A program made the position numbers and the translations under genes. Shown here one piece after another: positions 51,468 to 64,000 of a DNA stretch of 64,000 bases. How positions within the stretch are numbered: position 1 is the first letter of the stretch; each line of letters opens with the position of its first letter. The stretch is from Rhopalosiphum padi. Lineage: Eukaryota; Arthropoda; Insecta; Hemiptera; Aphididae. The notes under the pieces are model-generated. The model was not told the origin of the DNA, did no database searches, and worked only from the letters and a program-made list of their open reading frames with translations. The stretch spans positions 75,459,714 through 75,523,713 of the forward strand of contig NC_083598.1 in the NCBI RefSeq assembly GCF_020882245.1, given 5' to 3'.

Positions 51468-53464
51468 TGGCTGCGAAACTGGATGCAGTGTAACTTCTGG
51501 AAAAGCAGGAACATCTTTAAAACGATTATGTTCAGACCCATGTTCCATAACATTGTTTGGAACTCCATGGGTATTTGTGATAGCTGAACAAAACACAATA
51601 TTTTTTAAATATTCAAATTCTGATAAAATGCAATCATTAAATAGGTAAGGTAATTAACCTATTATATAACTTACTAGTTTTAAAATTCCCATCACTGGCA
51701 TGGTGAAGTGGATTACCAAAACCCATAGGATTTGGATAACGTAATGGAGCTGAAGATGTTGGTACTGAAAAATCATTGGCAGTCGCCTTCCGACGGCCTC
51801 TTTTAGTCACAGCTGTTTCAGGATTCTTTGATCGATGATCAGCAATAATCAGCTTAACATCTAATATAGGACCTTGACGGCCTTCTTTATGATTGTTAGC
51901 TGTAGAAGGCTTAGGCAGTATAGGTCTTTGAACGCGGTTGGTGCGGTTCACCCTATCTGACAATATCCATTCATTGGGTTGAGCATTAGCTGATGAAGCG
52001 ACTGGTGTGATACTAGTATTAGGTGATGAAGAGGCATAAATACTCTGTTCGTAACTATTTATTGTAGACTTTTCAAGTTGACTATCGCCACGGTTGTCAA
52101 TAATATCTAAGATATTCTGTTGAAAAAAATTAATTAGAAATTAATAAAATAAATTAAATTGTATTAAAATACCTTTTCACTTAGTATATGTTCAGGCTGA
52201 CTTAAATTAATTTGAAACATTTCTGGCAAATTCCAGTCTTTGCTATTGTCTGTTTTCATAGCATCAAGTTCTTTTAGTTTAATCATCAATCGTTCAATAA
52301 TTTCTTCTTTGAGTTTTTGTAACCTGATAAGGGTCACTAACTCGTCACGTTTAGTCTGTGCTATTTCCGTGATTACCTTTATTTCATTTTGTATTTTTTC
52401 TACATTCCTATTTAATTCAACTTCATTTTTACCACTTGACTGTACGATATTCTTGATCAATCGTTCTCGTGTATCATCTTTTAATAATGGTGTATCTTCA
52501 TCAGATCGTAACTTTTTAATTTTAGGTAAATCATTATCGCTACTTGCTCCACTTACAACACTAAGTTCATCGTGACTCGCAGCAGACCTCTTGCGTGCAA
52601 TTGGTTCATCTATCTGAAAATGACATAATAATTAAGAAAAATTTTCTATACCTAATGAAATTTACATTTAATTAATACCTGCTTAGGTGAAAGTGTATCT
52701 GTACTAATTTCACTAGACATATCCTCTTCTTCAAGAACTTTACGATTCACTTTTTCAGATTTTAATTGTTTTTCATCTTCACTAAGTTTAACTTCTCCAT
52801 TCACTGGATTTGTTTCTTCTTCACTTTTCTTCAATACTTCATTACTAGTTGTAATAATTTCATCCTTGTGATTTTCTTTCCCATTAATAGACTTTTCTAT
52901 TTCTTGAGTTTCGACATCTTCAGTGACTTCTGGTTCATCAACTTCTGAAGATTCTTTCTTAATAACTACATCTTCATTAGTTTGATCTTCAGTTTCATCA
53001 ATTTCCATAAGCTTGTCATCTTCATCTTTGTCATCATTTATTTCAGGACTATCATTTTTAGTTGTAGAAGTTTCGTCGTTAATAGTTTCTACAGATTTTT
53101 GTTCCTCAGACACCCCATTTTTCACAATTTTATCAGTACTTTTGGACAAGGGTTCAGTCTTGTTTTCTGGATCTTTTTCTTTGTTATCCTTTTTTTCTTC
53201 TATTTTTTCTTCATCATCTTCATCTCCATGGTCTTCTTCGTCATTTTCTTCTTCTTCTTCTTCTTTTTTAATTACATGTTCAGAGGTTTCATCAGCTTCT
53301 ATAGAATTGTCTACAATAGTCCCATTCAACTTTTTGTGACTATCACCATTTACTTTTGTTGTGGTTTCCAAATCATCGGTCTTTGTATCTGAAGGACTAG
53401 TGTCAACAGACATTTCGCTGTTTGCACAATCATCTGCCGGGATCGGCATGCGGCTAATTTGCAT
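48294..53464 (-). CDS. Acidic, polyQ- and MYND-zinc-finger protein (8 coding exons)
   Basis: Eight exons with consistent phases give 780 residues; the first coding ATG is at 53,464. In order: residues 1-262 are Ser/Glu/Asp/Lys-rich and probably disordered, with a Glu/Asp run at about 67-92. Residues about 300-385 are a Lys/Glu/Leu-rich helical, possibly coiled-coil segment. Residues about 470-510 hold a less disordered block, ending in KRGRRK, that resembles a nuclear localisation or AT-hook-like signal. Residues 597-613 are glutamine-rich (13 Q, M, 3 Q). At the C-terminus C741, C744, C753, C756, C762, C766, H774 and C778 make a complete MYND finger. MYND fingers bind proline-rich peptides, often in transcriptional regulators. 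I do not recognise the orthologue with certainty; a conserved insect nuclear protein is the best guess. It lies about 12 kb upstream of BBS9, same strand, with no sign of joint expression. Confidence 0.88.
49552..49728 (-). CDS. MYND gene coding exon 7 (residues 709-767)
   Basis: 177 bp, phase 0 at both ends. Acceptor GTTTTTAG, donor CAA|GTACGT. An acidic lead is followed by the first six zinc ligands: CQGCMQKPAQFVC, AGCGNQWYCSKDC. Confidence 0.92.
49806..49898 (-). CDS. MYND gene coding exon 6 (residues 678-708)
   Basis: 93 bp, phase 0 at both ends, so it could be skipped without a frameshift. Acceptor TTTATTTTAG, donor CCT|GTAAGA. Ser/Thr/Gln-rich, no motif. Confidence 0.82.
50716..50882 (-). 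CDS. MYND gene coding exon 5 (residues 622-677)
   Basis: Acceptor TATATTATAG, donor GCA|GTAATT. It encodes LPLSMSHPPTNYSPTLARLL and TAPERCKQSRGKRQAPA. Pro/Ser/Thr-rich with a basic patch. Confidence 0.85.
51389..51583 (-). CDS. MYND gene coding exon 4 (residues 557-621), polyQ
   Basis: Acceptor TTTTGTTCAG, donor CATG|GTAATT. The glutamine tract is encoded by mixed CAG/CAA codons, which limits slippage, so its length may be fairly stable. Confidence 0.87.
51675..52116 (-). CDS. MYND gene coding exon 3 (residues 410-556)
   Basis: Acceptor TTCAACAG, donor ACTA|GTAAGT. It encodes the probable conserved core: EWILSDRVNRTNRVQRPILP, then GRQGPILDVKLIIADHRSKN and KRGRRKA. Confidence 0.88.
52173..52613 (-). 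CDS. MYND gene coding exon 2 (residues 263-409)
   Basis: 441 bp, phase 0 at both ends. Acceptor TCATTTTCAG, donor GAAAAG|GTATTT. It encodes RERLIKNIVQ, EIKVITEIAQTKRDELVTLI and KLKEEIIERLMIKLKELDAM, heptad-like helices. Confidence 0.88.
52679..53464 (-). CDS. MYND gene coding exon 1 (residues 1-262)
   Basis: Start MQISRMPIPADDCANSEMS. The exon begins at 53,486 after the acceptor TTTTTTTTCCAG, with 22 bp of 5' UTR. If spliced from the donor at 54,465, an in-frame TAA lies upstream, so 53,464 is the first ATG. Donor AAGCAG|GTATT, phase 0. Confidence 0.85.
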
Positions 53465-53784
53465 CTCGTCTTCTATGGTGAAATAGCTGGAAAAAAAATT
53501 AAAATTGATCATTGAAACGTCTTTGCAAAGAACAAGAAAATGATATTGGCGATCACTACAACAACCTTATGAATATAAAAAAAAATTTAATTCTAAGATA
53601 AAAAAAGATCTTTAATGTCATGTCTCAATCATACTATGACAACAAATGGCATGTAGTTTATTAATCAGAGATCAATTACATATCTTATTATGCAAGTTAT
53701 GTACTATTCGTTGCTTATATTAGACTTTCTTATCTAACAAATTATAGCCAACTAACAGCTCAACGACCGTAGTGAGTACACACT

Positions 53785-53802
53785 CACACACACACACACA
53801 CA
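53785..53802 (+). repeat. (CA)n microsatellite
   Basis: About nine CA units in the first intron of the MYND gene. Confidence 0.8.
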
Positions 53803-54465
53803 TTGAATACATGTCCAATGACTAGGAAGGACCTATGTAACCTGGCAGGGCAGATGACTGAGAAGCATAATAACACAATACCTATAATAGTACCCCGGCT
53901 GCAAGTCGACCAAACCAAAACGACAAATAAACCGAAGCAGGACGACGGCGTCTACGACCCGTTCCAGACAGGTCGAAATCCTTCAACGTTTTTGATCTAT
54001 CCAAAGGGCCCCTCCTACGAACCGGACGACAGACCTGACACACATTCGAGCGGATCACGACTACAGAGATATAATGTCGCGGACGGAGTACGAAAAATGG
54101 CAGGAAAAAAATAATAAAATTAAAAGCCCGATTGCGAGTCACACTTTCGAGAAACAGTACCTACTCCACGCACACGGCGAGAGCGTAATGAATTCATCAC
54201 TGCGGTCCAGTTTCCCATTCGACTCGCACAGTTCGTTTACCTCGGCGGCGGCGGCGTGCGCGCGCGGTTTGTCCTACTTAGACGCCGTCGTCGCCGTTGC
54301 AGCAACGACAGCGGCTGCAGTCGTCACGGCCACACGCGCGCGAAAATAAAAGCGACATGCTCATAACGACAAAATCATAATAATAGTAATAGTAATAGTA
54401 GTAATGATAAATAACAATAACAAAAACAACAATAATAATACCAAAAATCTGTTAACATACGTACC

Positions 54466-55060
54466 ACACGCGCACGACACACGGTTATCAAAATTCACGA
54501 CACATGGTAAGGCGGCCGACGTGGGTAGATAACTGTTAAAGAGACGGTCACACTCGAGAGTCTCACGAAAACTGTCGGACGCGAGACGAATGATTACGCG
54601 ATTTCCGACACAACGACAACAAACGGATACGGCAAAAACACCGATCGAGCAAAAATCGACAGGAAAAAAAAAAAAATCGCGTAAAAAACGACGACGGAAA
54701 CGGCACCCTACGCGGGAGCGGACACGACGACACGAACGATCCGATTGGTCCGAAGGAATCGCGCACACAGCGAACGAAACCGTAGGGACGGCGCGCAGCG
54801 GCGGCGGCGGTTCAAGGCTATCGGTGTGCGAGCGGAGGTGACGGACGGCCGCGACCACCGAGAGAGAGACAGGACGAGAGCGCGCGCGCGCGCGATAGAC
54901 GGTCGACGGAGCGAGTGAGACGGCGGCGGCCGTGCCGGTGTGACTGAGAGAGCGAAGCGATCGTCGGTGGACGGACGGACGGACGGCCGAGCGAAACGGA
55001 TACCGCGCGCGCGGCATTCAGGCTTGCAAACGTCGCGGGCCCGCATTACCGTGCCGCCGG
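54466..55060 (-). promoter_or_regulatory. Candidate 5' UTR exon and promoter of the MYND gene
   Basis: A GC- and CpG-rich stretch upstream of the first coding exon. On the minus strand GTGTG|GTACGTATG at 54,465 is a good donor that joins in phase-neutral fashion to the acceptor at 53,486. The transcription start is not visible. Long open frames across this stretch reflect base composition and are not called as genes. Confidence 0.5.
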
Positions 55061-55918
55061 AATCACGACAGTTTTCACGGCGGACTTAATGATAATAAAA
55101 TATTACGCTTATATGGGTCGAGGCCTTTGCCGGTTCTTATTCCGCCGCGCAAATTCGGCCACCAGACGATGTTCTCGTCGTCACTGTTACGATGCGCATA
55201 ACGTTATACTCGGCAGCAATACTGGTGTAACAGGTACCTACGATGGAAAATATCCGTTTTTGGGAGGGGCTCTTCGGTCGCACTCCCGCGGCCTCCTGTG
55301 CGGCAGCGATAGCCGATAGGACTCTGCGGACTGTGAGTTCCGTACGGGAAACGGGAAACAGTGGAAAAAATCAAAAGCGGAGAACACGCCTGAGCCGATG
55401 CGTTACAAACGAGTGGCGGTCTCGAATCGAGCGGAGGTCGTTCGGAGGAAAACGCTTTTCTTCGACGTCTACCCTGCCCGGAGAATTTCGAACAATCCCA
55501 CACTCGGCACTCCCACGTCATTACAACGGCCAGCCATGTCTCGAGGTTTGAGTCACCACTGCCGCGTGATACGCGTAGCAGCTGCAGCAGAGTCGATTCC
55601 GATAGCGCGCACGACGCGTACGGAACATTATAATAATAATATTATTTATTATACGTTTCGTGCGCATCGTTCGCGGCAGCCGCAGACGCGATTTTCAGCG
55701 AAATGCCGTTCGGTCGGACGACGCGCCGCGTGTGTGCGCGCGTGCGGTTGCGACGAAGGGCAAAGCAAGGACGTTGCCGCCTTGCCGGGACCGTCGTCGT
55801 CCGAGGCAGACGCGCAAAAACATTTTTACCCGACGACGACGACGACGCCGCAACCACCGAATAGGCGGAGCGGTCCGCTTGACCTTGAGCGAGACCTGCT
55901 GCACTGCGCATATTATTA

Positions 55919-55943
55919 AAATATATATATATATATATATATT
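55919..55943 (+). repeat. (TA)n microsatellite
   Basis: About twelve TA units inside the GC-rich island. Confidence 0.85.
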
Positions 55944-56100
55944 ATTGCATACGCGTAAATACCGCATAGGCGCGCATACCACATGCCACGGAGACGTCGT
56001 CGGCGGCCACGTTGGTGGTATATTATAATATTTAGTGGGTATATTCGGTGGACGGTGGTGACGGCGGCGGCGGCGGCGGTGATAGTCGGTGGAGGTCTAC

Positions 56101-59100
56101 CAAAAAAAATTTAGTCACCAGTTACGTTTTTTATTTTTTTTTTTTGACATTATGTATCTATAATATGTTTAGCGAGTTACGTAATATACATAATATAGGT
56201 ACCGATTATTATACTATTTGTATATGTTGTTTCATTAAATTCGTCCTTTTTCGGACGACACCCGACATCGCGACGATCGGCCAACGAGATCTCTCTATAC
56301 GACAATAATATTGGCTACGCGAGTGTTTGATATTTCATTATAATATAATAGGTACAGCCAGAAGTCACACCTGCAGCAGTGCATACCTACCCCCACTGCA
56401 ATTTCATCCCCAGGACAGGATTTCCTGGCGATTTTACCGCGTTTCTCTTATATCCTGCTTTCGAAAATGTCATACATTATTATTGCTATAGTGTAGGATG
56501 TATTCTCGACCGTTCTGCGTATATTATAATATTATATTATTGTTGAGAAATAAATAATTGTTTTTTGTTTTCAAGACGAAAACAAAATGAAAAGTGTTGC
56601 GTAATGGTTATTTTTATGCTGTCGTCGGCATCCCTCGTTGTGCTTTTTAATATACGTATTTCTTACCCATCAACGACCAACACATGAAATAACAATAATA
56701 ATTATATATTAATTACTTATCAAACGTCTCACAATACACCGCTTTTTTTCCCAATATGTCGAGTACTTATATATATAGTTATATACAAGTATTATAATAA
56801 TATAATAAGCGTGATGCGTGCCTCAGAGGCACTACCTCTATTAGGTTTATATAGGTATGTAATCTCAAACTACGAGACGAAAAGAAAATTAGTAGACTAT
56901 GATAAATAAAATTCCTACAAAAAAAGATAGAATTCCTCTGAACGAAATCTGTACGACTGTACAGTTTAATTTGATCCTTGTCGATTAGCATGTTTACTGT
57001 AATATTATAATATTATTATATTGTAGTCATTACTACAAGTAGTCCCTTTTGAATAATTGTCCGCTTTTTACATGTGATACTGTCAGCATAGCTGATAGTA
57101 AACAGTATTTTTTAAATAATGTTTGACTTTACAAATTTTCAAGACAAATATTAAAAATGCATTAATTTAGACTTGAATAATTTATTATATGCATGGATAA
57201 AAGTCTATAATCTTATATATAGTTATATTATAGGCCCGCGACAGCGCGTGGCGTTGCTGTTAGTTAGATAAAGGGACCCTCTCACCACTATAGGTATAAC
57301 TGTGGATAATTACAAATACTAATCGTTACATTCAGTTCGATAAAAATATATTGACAAGCCACCTCTCATGTCAACTTGTTCGTGCTGTACAAACTGAAAA
57401 CACGTTAGTTTAAAATTGTTGACTGAGTATATTCTTACACGTGTCTCGGTCCGTAAACTTCTGTAGTACACTCGTTATTAGTATATTAAACTATAGGAAT
57501 TTTATCTGGCCCGTAGACAAGATATTTATTTTTATTAATTATTAAGTATTCTTATGGTAAATTAAATGAGATTTTTGTTTTTGCCTCTACTTACTTTAAT
57601 TAAACAAGTACCTGCTTACATTATAATATTAAATATTGATGATTATCAAAAACTTTTGAATTTCTTATTTGCCTCTCCTAAAATATTAATTTATGAACTC
57701 TGCCATACTATAGTATTATAATACATCCTTTAAATCATAGGTTATAAAAATATTTTCTAAACATCTTAAATATTTTTATTAAAACTGATTAATTATGTCC
57801 TATATATTTAATAATTTATTAATAATGTATTAGATACGCGTCTACTCAATAGTCTCAATATATTTTATTAGTATAATCAGCTATGTACATTTGTGTAAAT
57901 TAAAAATTTTTTCATCAAAAGATAATCTTTAGCCATAAAATATGTTGCTACGTATTAACTTTTACTAATTCATCAAATACTACCTACTTTTATTCCAAAC
58001 AAGTAAACTTGCAAATTCAATTTTTTAAACTATTGTATTGTGTTGTTTTGTCCATTGTACGAATGTACTATGTAATAATATAATAATAATCTTTTATGAA
58101 AGCAACTATTAAATAACATTGTATAAAATAAGTACTAACATCAATTTATATTTATGAACTTAAACTACCCCAAGGCAGTGGCACCGCCACGGAAATAACA
58201 CTTTCAAGCTTGCACCCAATTATTATTTAGATGAGTTATATTCTGTATTGTATTATATTACTAGTGTATGCAAAGTACCAATTTCCCTCACTCCTATCTG
58301 CAAACGGGCAACGGCTACACATTATAACATTGTATATTAAATGGAATTTATTTAATAGCCAATTATAGATACGATTCAATTTATTTTATTGAAGGTATTA
58401 TCAAATAGTAAATTAAAAGTGAATTTGAAGCTAAATAAAGCAAATTTAAAATAAATATAATAATCGGATGTTTAAAAAATAAAAATCTTATACATCTTTC
58501 ATAATAATAATAGTGAATAATCCTATACTCTCTTATTCCTTAATCCTTAGTATACCACCATAATTTTGCGACGAATAAGTTTTCTTACACAGTTATTTAA
58601 TATGAAGTATCAAAACTAGAGCTTAACGACTTTAAAAAATGTTAAAAATGTTGAACATCCTGAATTAAACTCTAATGGTGTAGGTACCTAAAACATTGTA
58701 TTTTATTAATTATAGATTAATGAGTACACATACCAGTAATGGAACTAGGATTTTGGAGCCCCGATAATAAAAAGGAATTTCTTGGACCTTAAAATGAATA
58801 CCTAATAATTTTTATATTCAATTATGTATTTGTAAAAAGTTACTAATTATTTTTTTATCAATTTAAATGATATTTATTCTAGTATTCAAATATAAATAAA
58901 GAAATTAACAATAAAAAAGTTTTTTTTTAATAAATGCAATTTAACACAAAATAAAAAAAAAATAACAAATATACCCATCCGCCACCATTGGCTGTATGCT
59001 TATAAAATTTATATTTTATGTGTTTGTATTTATTTATAAATATCTTTATATTACTTGAGAATATATATACTATATAATACTCCCCAATACACCCGGGACT

Positions 59101-62100
59101 TGCGTACTATCCTTGTAAACATAATTTATGAGTTATTTTTTTAACAATAAAGTTGATTTAACTGTATTATTATCAAACAAGACTACAAGAGTATAATTTA
59201 ATTGAAGTTGCTATTTCTTACAAATAAGTAAGAGGTTTAAATTTAATTTTTTAAATGATTATCCGTATATCCAATACAATGATCATAGTACATATAAATA
59301 TATCAATACATGGATAAAATTATAAAGTATAAATCGGACTTTATATTATTAAGTCTGATAGTATATAACCAAGGTCACAAACAAAATAAATAATATTGCC
59401 AATATTGGTACATTTGTATTTTAGTTTCTATAATAGTTTATATTATTTTATATCTAAATATTTCATTATTCCCGCATTCTCATTACACTATTATACAGAG
59501 TAGGAAGCATGAGACATCTGTCCTTTGAACCCGGCCCCCTTTGAAACTTGTAGTGACCTAATGTTTGGCTGTGCCATCCACCCCGGTTAATGCACCACTG
59601 ATACAAACTCTACAATCTACAATTAATTTAATACATTTTACCAATAAATTATATAAGTATCTATTTACTTCAGTAATTCAGAGTCAACTATTTTAATTAT
59701 TACTTATTAGGAACCTAAACTATACTTAAATGCAATTATAAATTGATATAATTTATACAACGAGTTATGGCGCTTTATAACAGTTTATTATACGTTAATA
59801 TAATAAAACATAATATATAATACGTGGAAACTAAAAGTAGGTGTCATTCAGCATCACCTACGCGTGCAATGGGTATTTAAAACTTTAAAATGCGTTTTTA
59901 ATTTCAAAAACTTAAAAAAAAAACCCCGTTTTATATATCAAAAGTTTAAAACACCATCAATCACGTAGGAATTAATGAACAATTGAAATTTTGATAATGT
60001 AATACATTATTATTATATAGGATACAAATTAATAAGTTCAAGTCTTTACTGCATAGGTACATGATACATATAATATAGTATAAAATGTACATATATGGAA
60101 ACTTATACTAAATAGATTTATATCATCAGTTTTATGATACATAATATCTTGAGCAAGTAAATAATAAAAAGTATTTATTGCAAATACATTTTAGAACGAG
60201 ATTGTTATTATTAAGAATTATCAATATAGTTCATGCAACTTTAGCATTCTCAACAGTCATCACACATCATCATTAAAATTAATATGTACATTATTTTAAA
60301 GATTTGCCCACGTTATTCTTTACAGAATTCGCCACAGTGGAAAATTGTATATTACAGATACTATGTATACGGATCATTATAATCACTATAGGGTTTGTGA
60401 TTTTAACTTGATGGCCTTGCGTGTATAAATCTACAGTGTATAAGATGTATACATTTGTGCCCTAGCTGTAATCTGTGATGGTCTCGCGTTTTTTTTTTGT
60501 TTAACAAAATTGGACTTTCGTCTCAGTTTGTTCAAGGTTCTTAAGTCAAAAGGTGCCACATGGTATTTTAACACCAATATACTACAGAAAATTTACTAGT
60601 GCGGAAACGCCGTAAGGTTGTGAAATGCCAAAAGACGACGCTCGTCGCTCCGTGCTTGGCCTTCTACGTTTGACCTCGTAAATGATTATTTTTGCATTGC
60701 TCTTATAATGCAGCTCAGAGCTCTATACTTGTATGATGCAGTTTCAATTATCGGATTGCATGCATTTAATTTATTATTTATTGACCATTATTATTTTTAT
60801 ATTAAAATCATCTCTTGTATCAACTATTAGGTGAATATAGTAGTCATAAAGTAATATTTCACATATTGCTAAAATCATTCGTAAAATTTTAAAATAGAAT
60901 TTTGAGAAAAATAAAATTATTTATAATTATATTTTATAAAGAGAATATGTCTAAAGAAAAATTATATAATTATTGTGCTACGAATTCATAATAAAAACAT
61001 TGTAAAATGAAGACTTTATTAGTAAAAATAGGTATACCGGCCATTTATTTCAATTTTGAAAAATACACATTTATAAAAAAAATAAAATGTCATGAATAAT
61101 ATATATGAACACTGTAATAAAGAACAAATAATTGTACGTTAATTAACAGTATACCTATTACTTATAGTGATTGTCCATGTATTAATAAAAAATATATATA
61201 TATTAGTTATTGTATATTGTTTTAGATACAGAATCGTGTTCCATATTATTTAATATTTTGAAGTAGAGAATATATAAGCAATGTAAAATAACTTCCATAC
61301 TAAAATAGTTACCTAATCCTTAAGTGTATAGAGTATTTAAATATGTAAATAATAAAGAAACACAATAAACCATATAAACCTAAATAAGATTATCAAAACA
61401 TTCAAAATTTATTTATTTTAAATATCATGCCCAAGCCTGTATAGGCTTGTACCGAAGGTAACTTGTAGTACAATAATGAATAAACATTAAAGATATACCT
61501 AGCTTGGATAGAAACACGCGCTAAAAATAAATATAATAGCCAATAGGTACCTACTTATAATATTATGTATAGTAAAATATGAATTTAATATTACATTTTT
61601 AAATATAATTAAACTCAAAAATGAAGTACATAGATACTTATATAAGTAGGTACTGAAATTTCATTTAACATAACTTATTAATTATAGATTATATACAATA
61701 TTGACATAATATTATAATAATATGATATAGATAGATACTTATATAGGTATATTATAAAAATAAAATTGAGAATATATATTATATAATCATAACGTTTTGC
61801 AATAAAATTAATAAATACACAATATGTCACTGCTAACTGAAGACTGGAGAGTAAGACAGGCCATAACTAACTTACTTATCTGCCTTCAACATGACAACAT
61901 ATAATTTATTAATGAACAATTTTATTGGTAAAATACTGAATGATGAACTATTTCAATGTAGTCGATTAAAATATAAACCAAATAAGCATTAAATAGGTAC
62001 ATAGAACTCGCTGAGTTACATAAATGTGAATAATGCTCTTAGAATTTATCATTTAAATAAGTTGGTCAAAATTTGACATCATTGTATATTTTTTATAGAA

Positions 62101-64000
62101 AAAATATTGTATAAGACTGTTATTTTCAAGGAAAAAAATATTTTACAAGGTCCTTCATTCCCCCTTCTGTAAAGTTCTATAAATCGTCATTTAATAAAAA
62201 TTACACTTTATTATAAAACATTTTTCTATTGTTTGGATACAATTGTATTATTATATAACACTATTAATATTAAACAATGACGAATAAAATAAATTAAGTA
62301 CCTATACTACCTATTACAATTAAATGATATAGGAATTAGTTATAAATTATAGTACATTATATTAAAATCAGCTTCTTGCAGGCAATACTGAATTGATAAT
62401 TTAAATTTCCCTAGTAGCAATCCCTTTAATTATTTTTTGTTTCTCACTTCTAAATTGTCGTGTCCTTGCTCTAGTTACATAGAAAAGTCATATTATAAAT
62501 ACATATTTATCATAATAAATATGACGATTATACATGCTTTAATAATCTTATGACATTATATCGTAACATTGTCTGTAAAATTATCATTATGTTATTAGTG
62601 AATTATTATGACGGTATATACCATTGTAAAATAAATTATAAGTACCTACTTTAGATTATATTGGAACTGATTACATGGCTTAAATGTTATTACATTTGTT
62701 TTTAACAATTTGAATATTACTGAAAATATTATTTTTTGTAATTAAAATTATCGAAAAAAAAGTAAATTACTGATACAATTTCAAGAAAAACTACAAATTA
62801 AAATAAAAGTTATTAATATAACTAGGCAATTAACCAATTGAAACTTATGCTTATTATGGATATCTGAAATTAGAATTATAAAATTCGAATTGATCTGAAA
62901 AGGAATTTTTTGGTTTTCATGTTTCCTTACATATAAATTCATGTTGTTTAGTATTTTTTTACATATGCATTATTATTTATTAATGTGTTCGATTTGTTAT
63001 AATATTGTTATTCATTTTCAGTATAATTATTACACAGCTATAATTAAACTTGAATGAATTTATTAGATATTAATATATTATGTATAGGTAGCTCTTAGCT
63101 ATAAAATAATCTTTGATTCGTATTTCGCTAAGTTTGAGGCTTCAAACTAACAGTTAATATATATAACTTAATAATCACTAATCAGTATTGCAATAGTTTA
63201 ATTTCAATTATTAATGTATTTATTGATTGTCAAGATCGAAATTAACACGCAATCGTGTTTTACCGAAAAAATATAGATTTTAATATTCTTATACTTCTTA
63301 TAATTTTTTATCTTCTTACACTTGAAACACAATTAAACAAAAAACGTATTACAATATTTGTTAAATAGTCCTGGTACACCCTATATATATATAAGTAAAA
63401 TAAGTAGGTACGTATACTTTATATTATTACTTATACGCAAATTACGAATGGAAATCAAATCGAACAGGTTTATCTAAAATAATTTATCAATATCAGTTTA
63501 ATATATTAAAATAAAGTAATTAATAATACTTCAATCATACTAAGTATAGGAATTTTGTCAAAATTTTATATAACACGGGAGATTTACTGAATAAGAACGA
63601 CGGTTTTAATTTAATAATTATTTATATGATAGCTGTTTATACGAATATTTAAGTAAGCATTTTTATTTTTTTAACGCAATAATAAATCATTAAATTCGAA
63701 ATACGATTCTGAAAGAAACCATGTTTGTAGCTGACAGCCGACAGGCGTGTTTCTATTCAAAATGTGTCTACATAATAATATATTGAAAGGTTTTTTTTGT
63801 GATTTTGGAAAATATTAAAAAATCAAAAAAATGTTATTTTTTAAACTACTATTTTGTCTAGGATTTTTATCTTTAAGGTTTGATTTCTTTTTGTCTAAGA
63901 ATTTATTTTACCTAAAAAACTATTATCAGAAAAAGAAATAAGGTACAAATTAACTGTAAAACCAATTCACGTGTTAGTATGTTACATTCCTAACGTCAAC
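56101..64000. other. AT-rich intergenic DNA, no gene seen
   Basis: No coding exon recognised on either strand. Transposon-end-like fragments occur at about 58,172 (CAGTGGCACCGCC), 58,733 (CAGTAATGGAACTAGG) and 59,585 (TTAATGCACCACTG), without matching target duplications. Less AT-rich patches at 57.23-57.45 kb and 60.5-60.7 kb were read in six frames without a match. Confidence 0.5.

Larger units (their letters stand above)
54150..56100. other. GC/CpG-rich island in AT-rich surroundings
   Basis: Base composition changes sharply here: CG-dense runs (a CGCGCGCGCGCG run at about 54,880), GGAC tetramers at about 54,970, GACGAC runs at about 55,830 and GGCGGC runs at about 56,060. It overlaps the start of the MYND gene. 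A divergent plus-strand gene starting here is possible but no coding exon was recognised. Confidence 0.6.

Noticed and set aside
54361..55919. Long open frames (up to 218 codons) on both strands
   Set aside because: They lie in CG-rich simple-sequence DNA, have Arg/Ser/Ala-biased composition and overlap on opposite strands; no domain or splice support.
58733..59602. One hAT element between CAGTAATGG and GCACCACTG ends
   Set aside because: The ends pair poorly and the flanking eight bases do not match; probably fragments of different elements.

Overview
The window looks like nuclear DNA from a hemipteran insect, most likely an aphid. The evidence is the strong AT bias, short GTAAGT/GTACGT/GTATGT introns in insect-like genes, recurrent GGTACCTA-type motifs, and many small inverted-repeat DNA elements with GGGGCG-type ends. 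There are no operons, rRNA or tRNA genes, or CRISPR arrays. Most of the open frames that can be translated here are chance or shadow frames; the real genes are intron-rich and were rebuilt exon by exon from phase-consistent splice sites.

Layout. 1-13.7 kb is gene-poor AT-rich DNA with inverted-repeat and dispersed repeats. 13,730-17,944 is one intact-looking 4.2-kb foldback-type transposon: 9-bp target duplication, inverted arms built of 152-bp tandem units, and a central two-exon gene. 19.3-20.0 kb holds a frameshifted Helitron/PIF1-like helicase relic. 22,074-36,303 (minus strand) is a complete 14-exon BBS9/PTHB1 gene, an 804-residue BBSome subunit. 36.6-47 kb is intergenic with at least four small TIR elements. 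48,294-53,464 (minus strand) is an 8-coding-exon gene for a 780-residue protein with an acidic N-terminus, a charged helical segment, a polyglutamine tract and a C-terminal MYND zinc finger. Its candidate 5' UTR exon lies in a GC-rich island at about 54.2-56.1 kb. 56.1-64 kb shows no gene I can support.

The most unusual item is the foldback element. Its gene joins the C-terminal end of a transposase-like protein to a Cys/His zinc-finger-like segment and a ubiquitin-specific-protease-like (C19) domain split by a 65-bp intron. No catalytic transposase domain fits between the arms, so this copy is probably non-autonomous but carries a protease-like module. The two host genes share a strand but show no sign of working together: BBS9 belongs to ciliary trafficking, and the MYND protein looks nuclear or regulatory. 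All family assignments are from reading the sequence; no database search was run.
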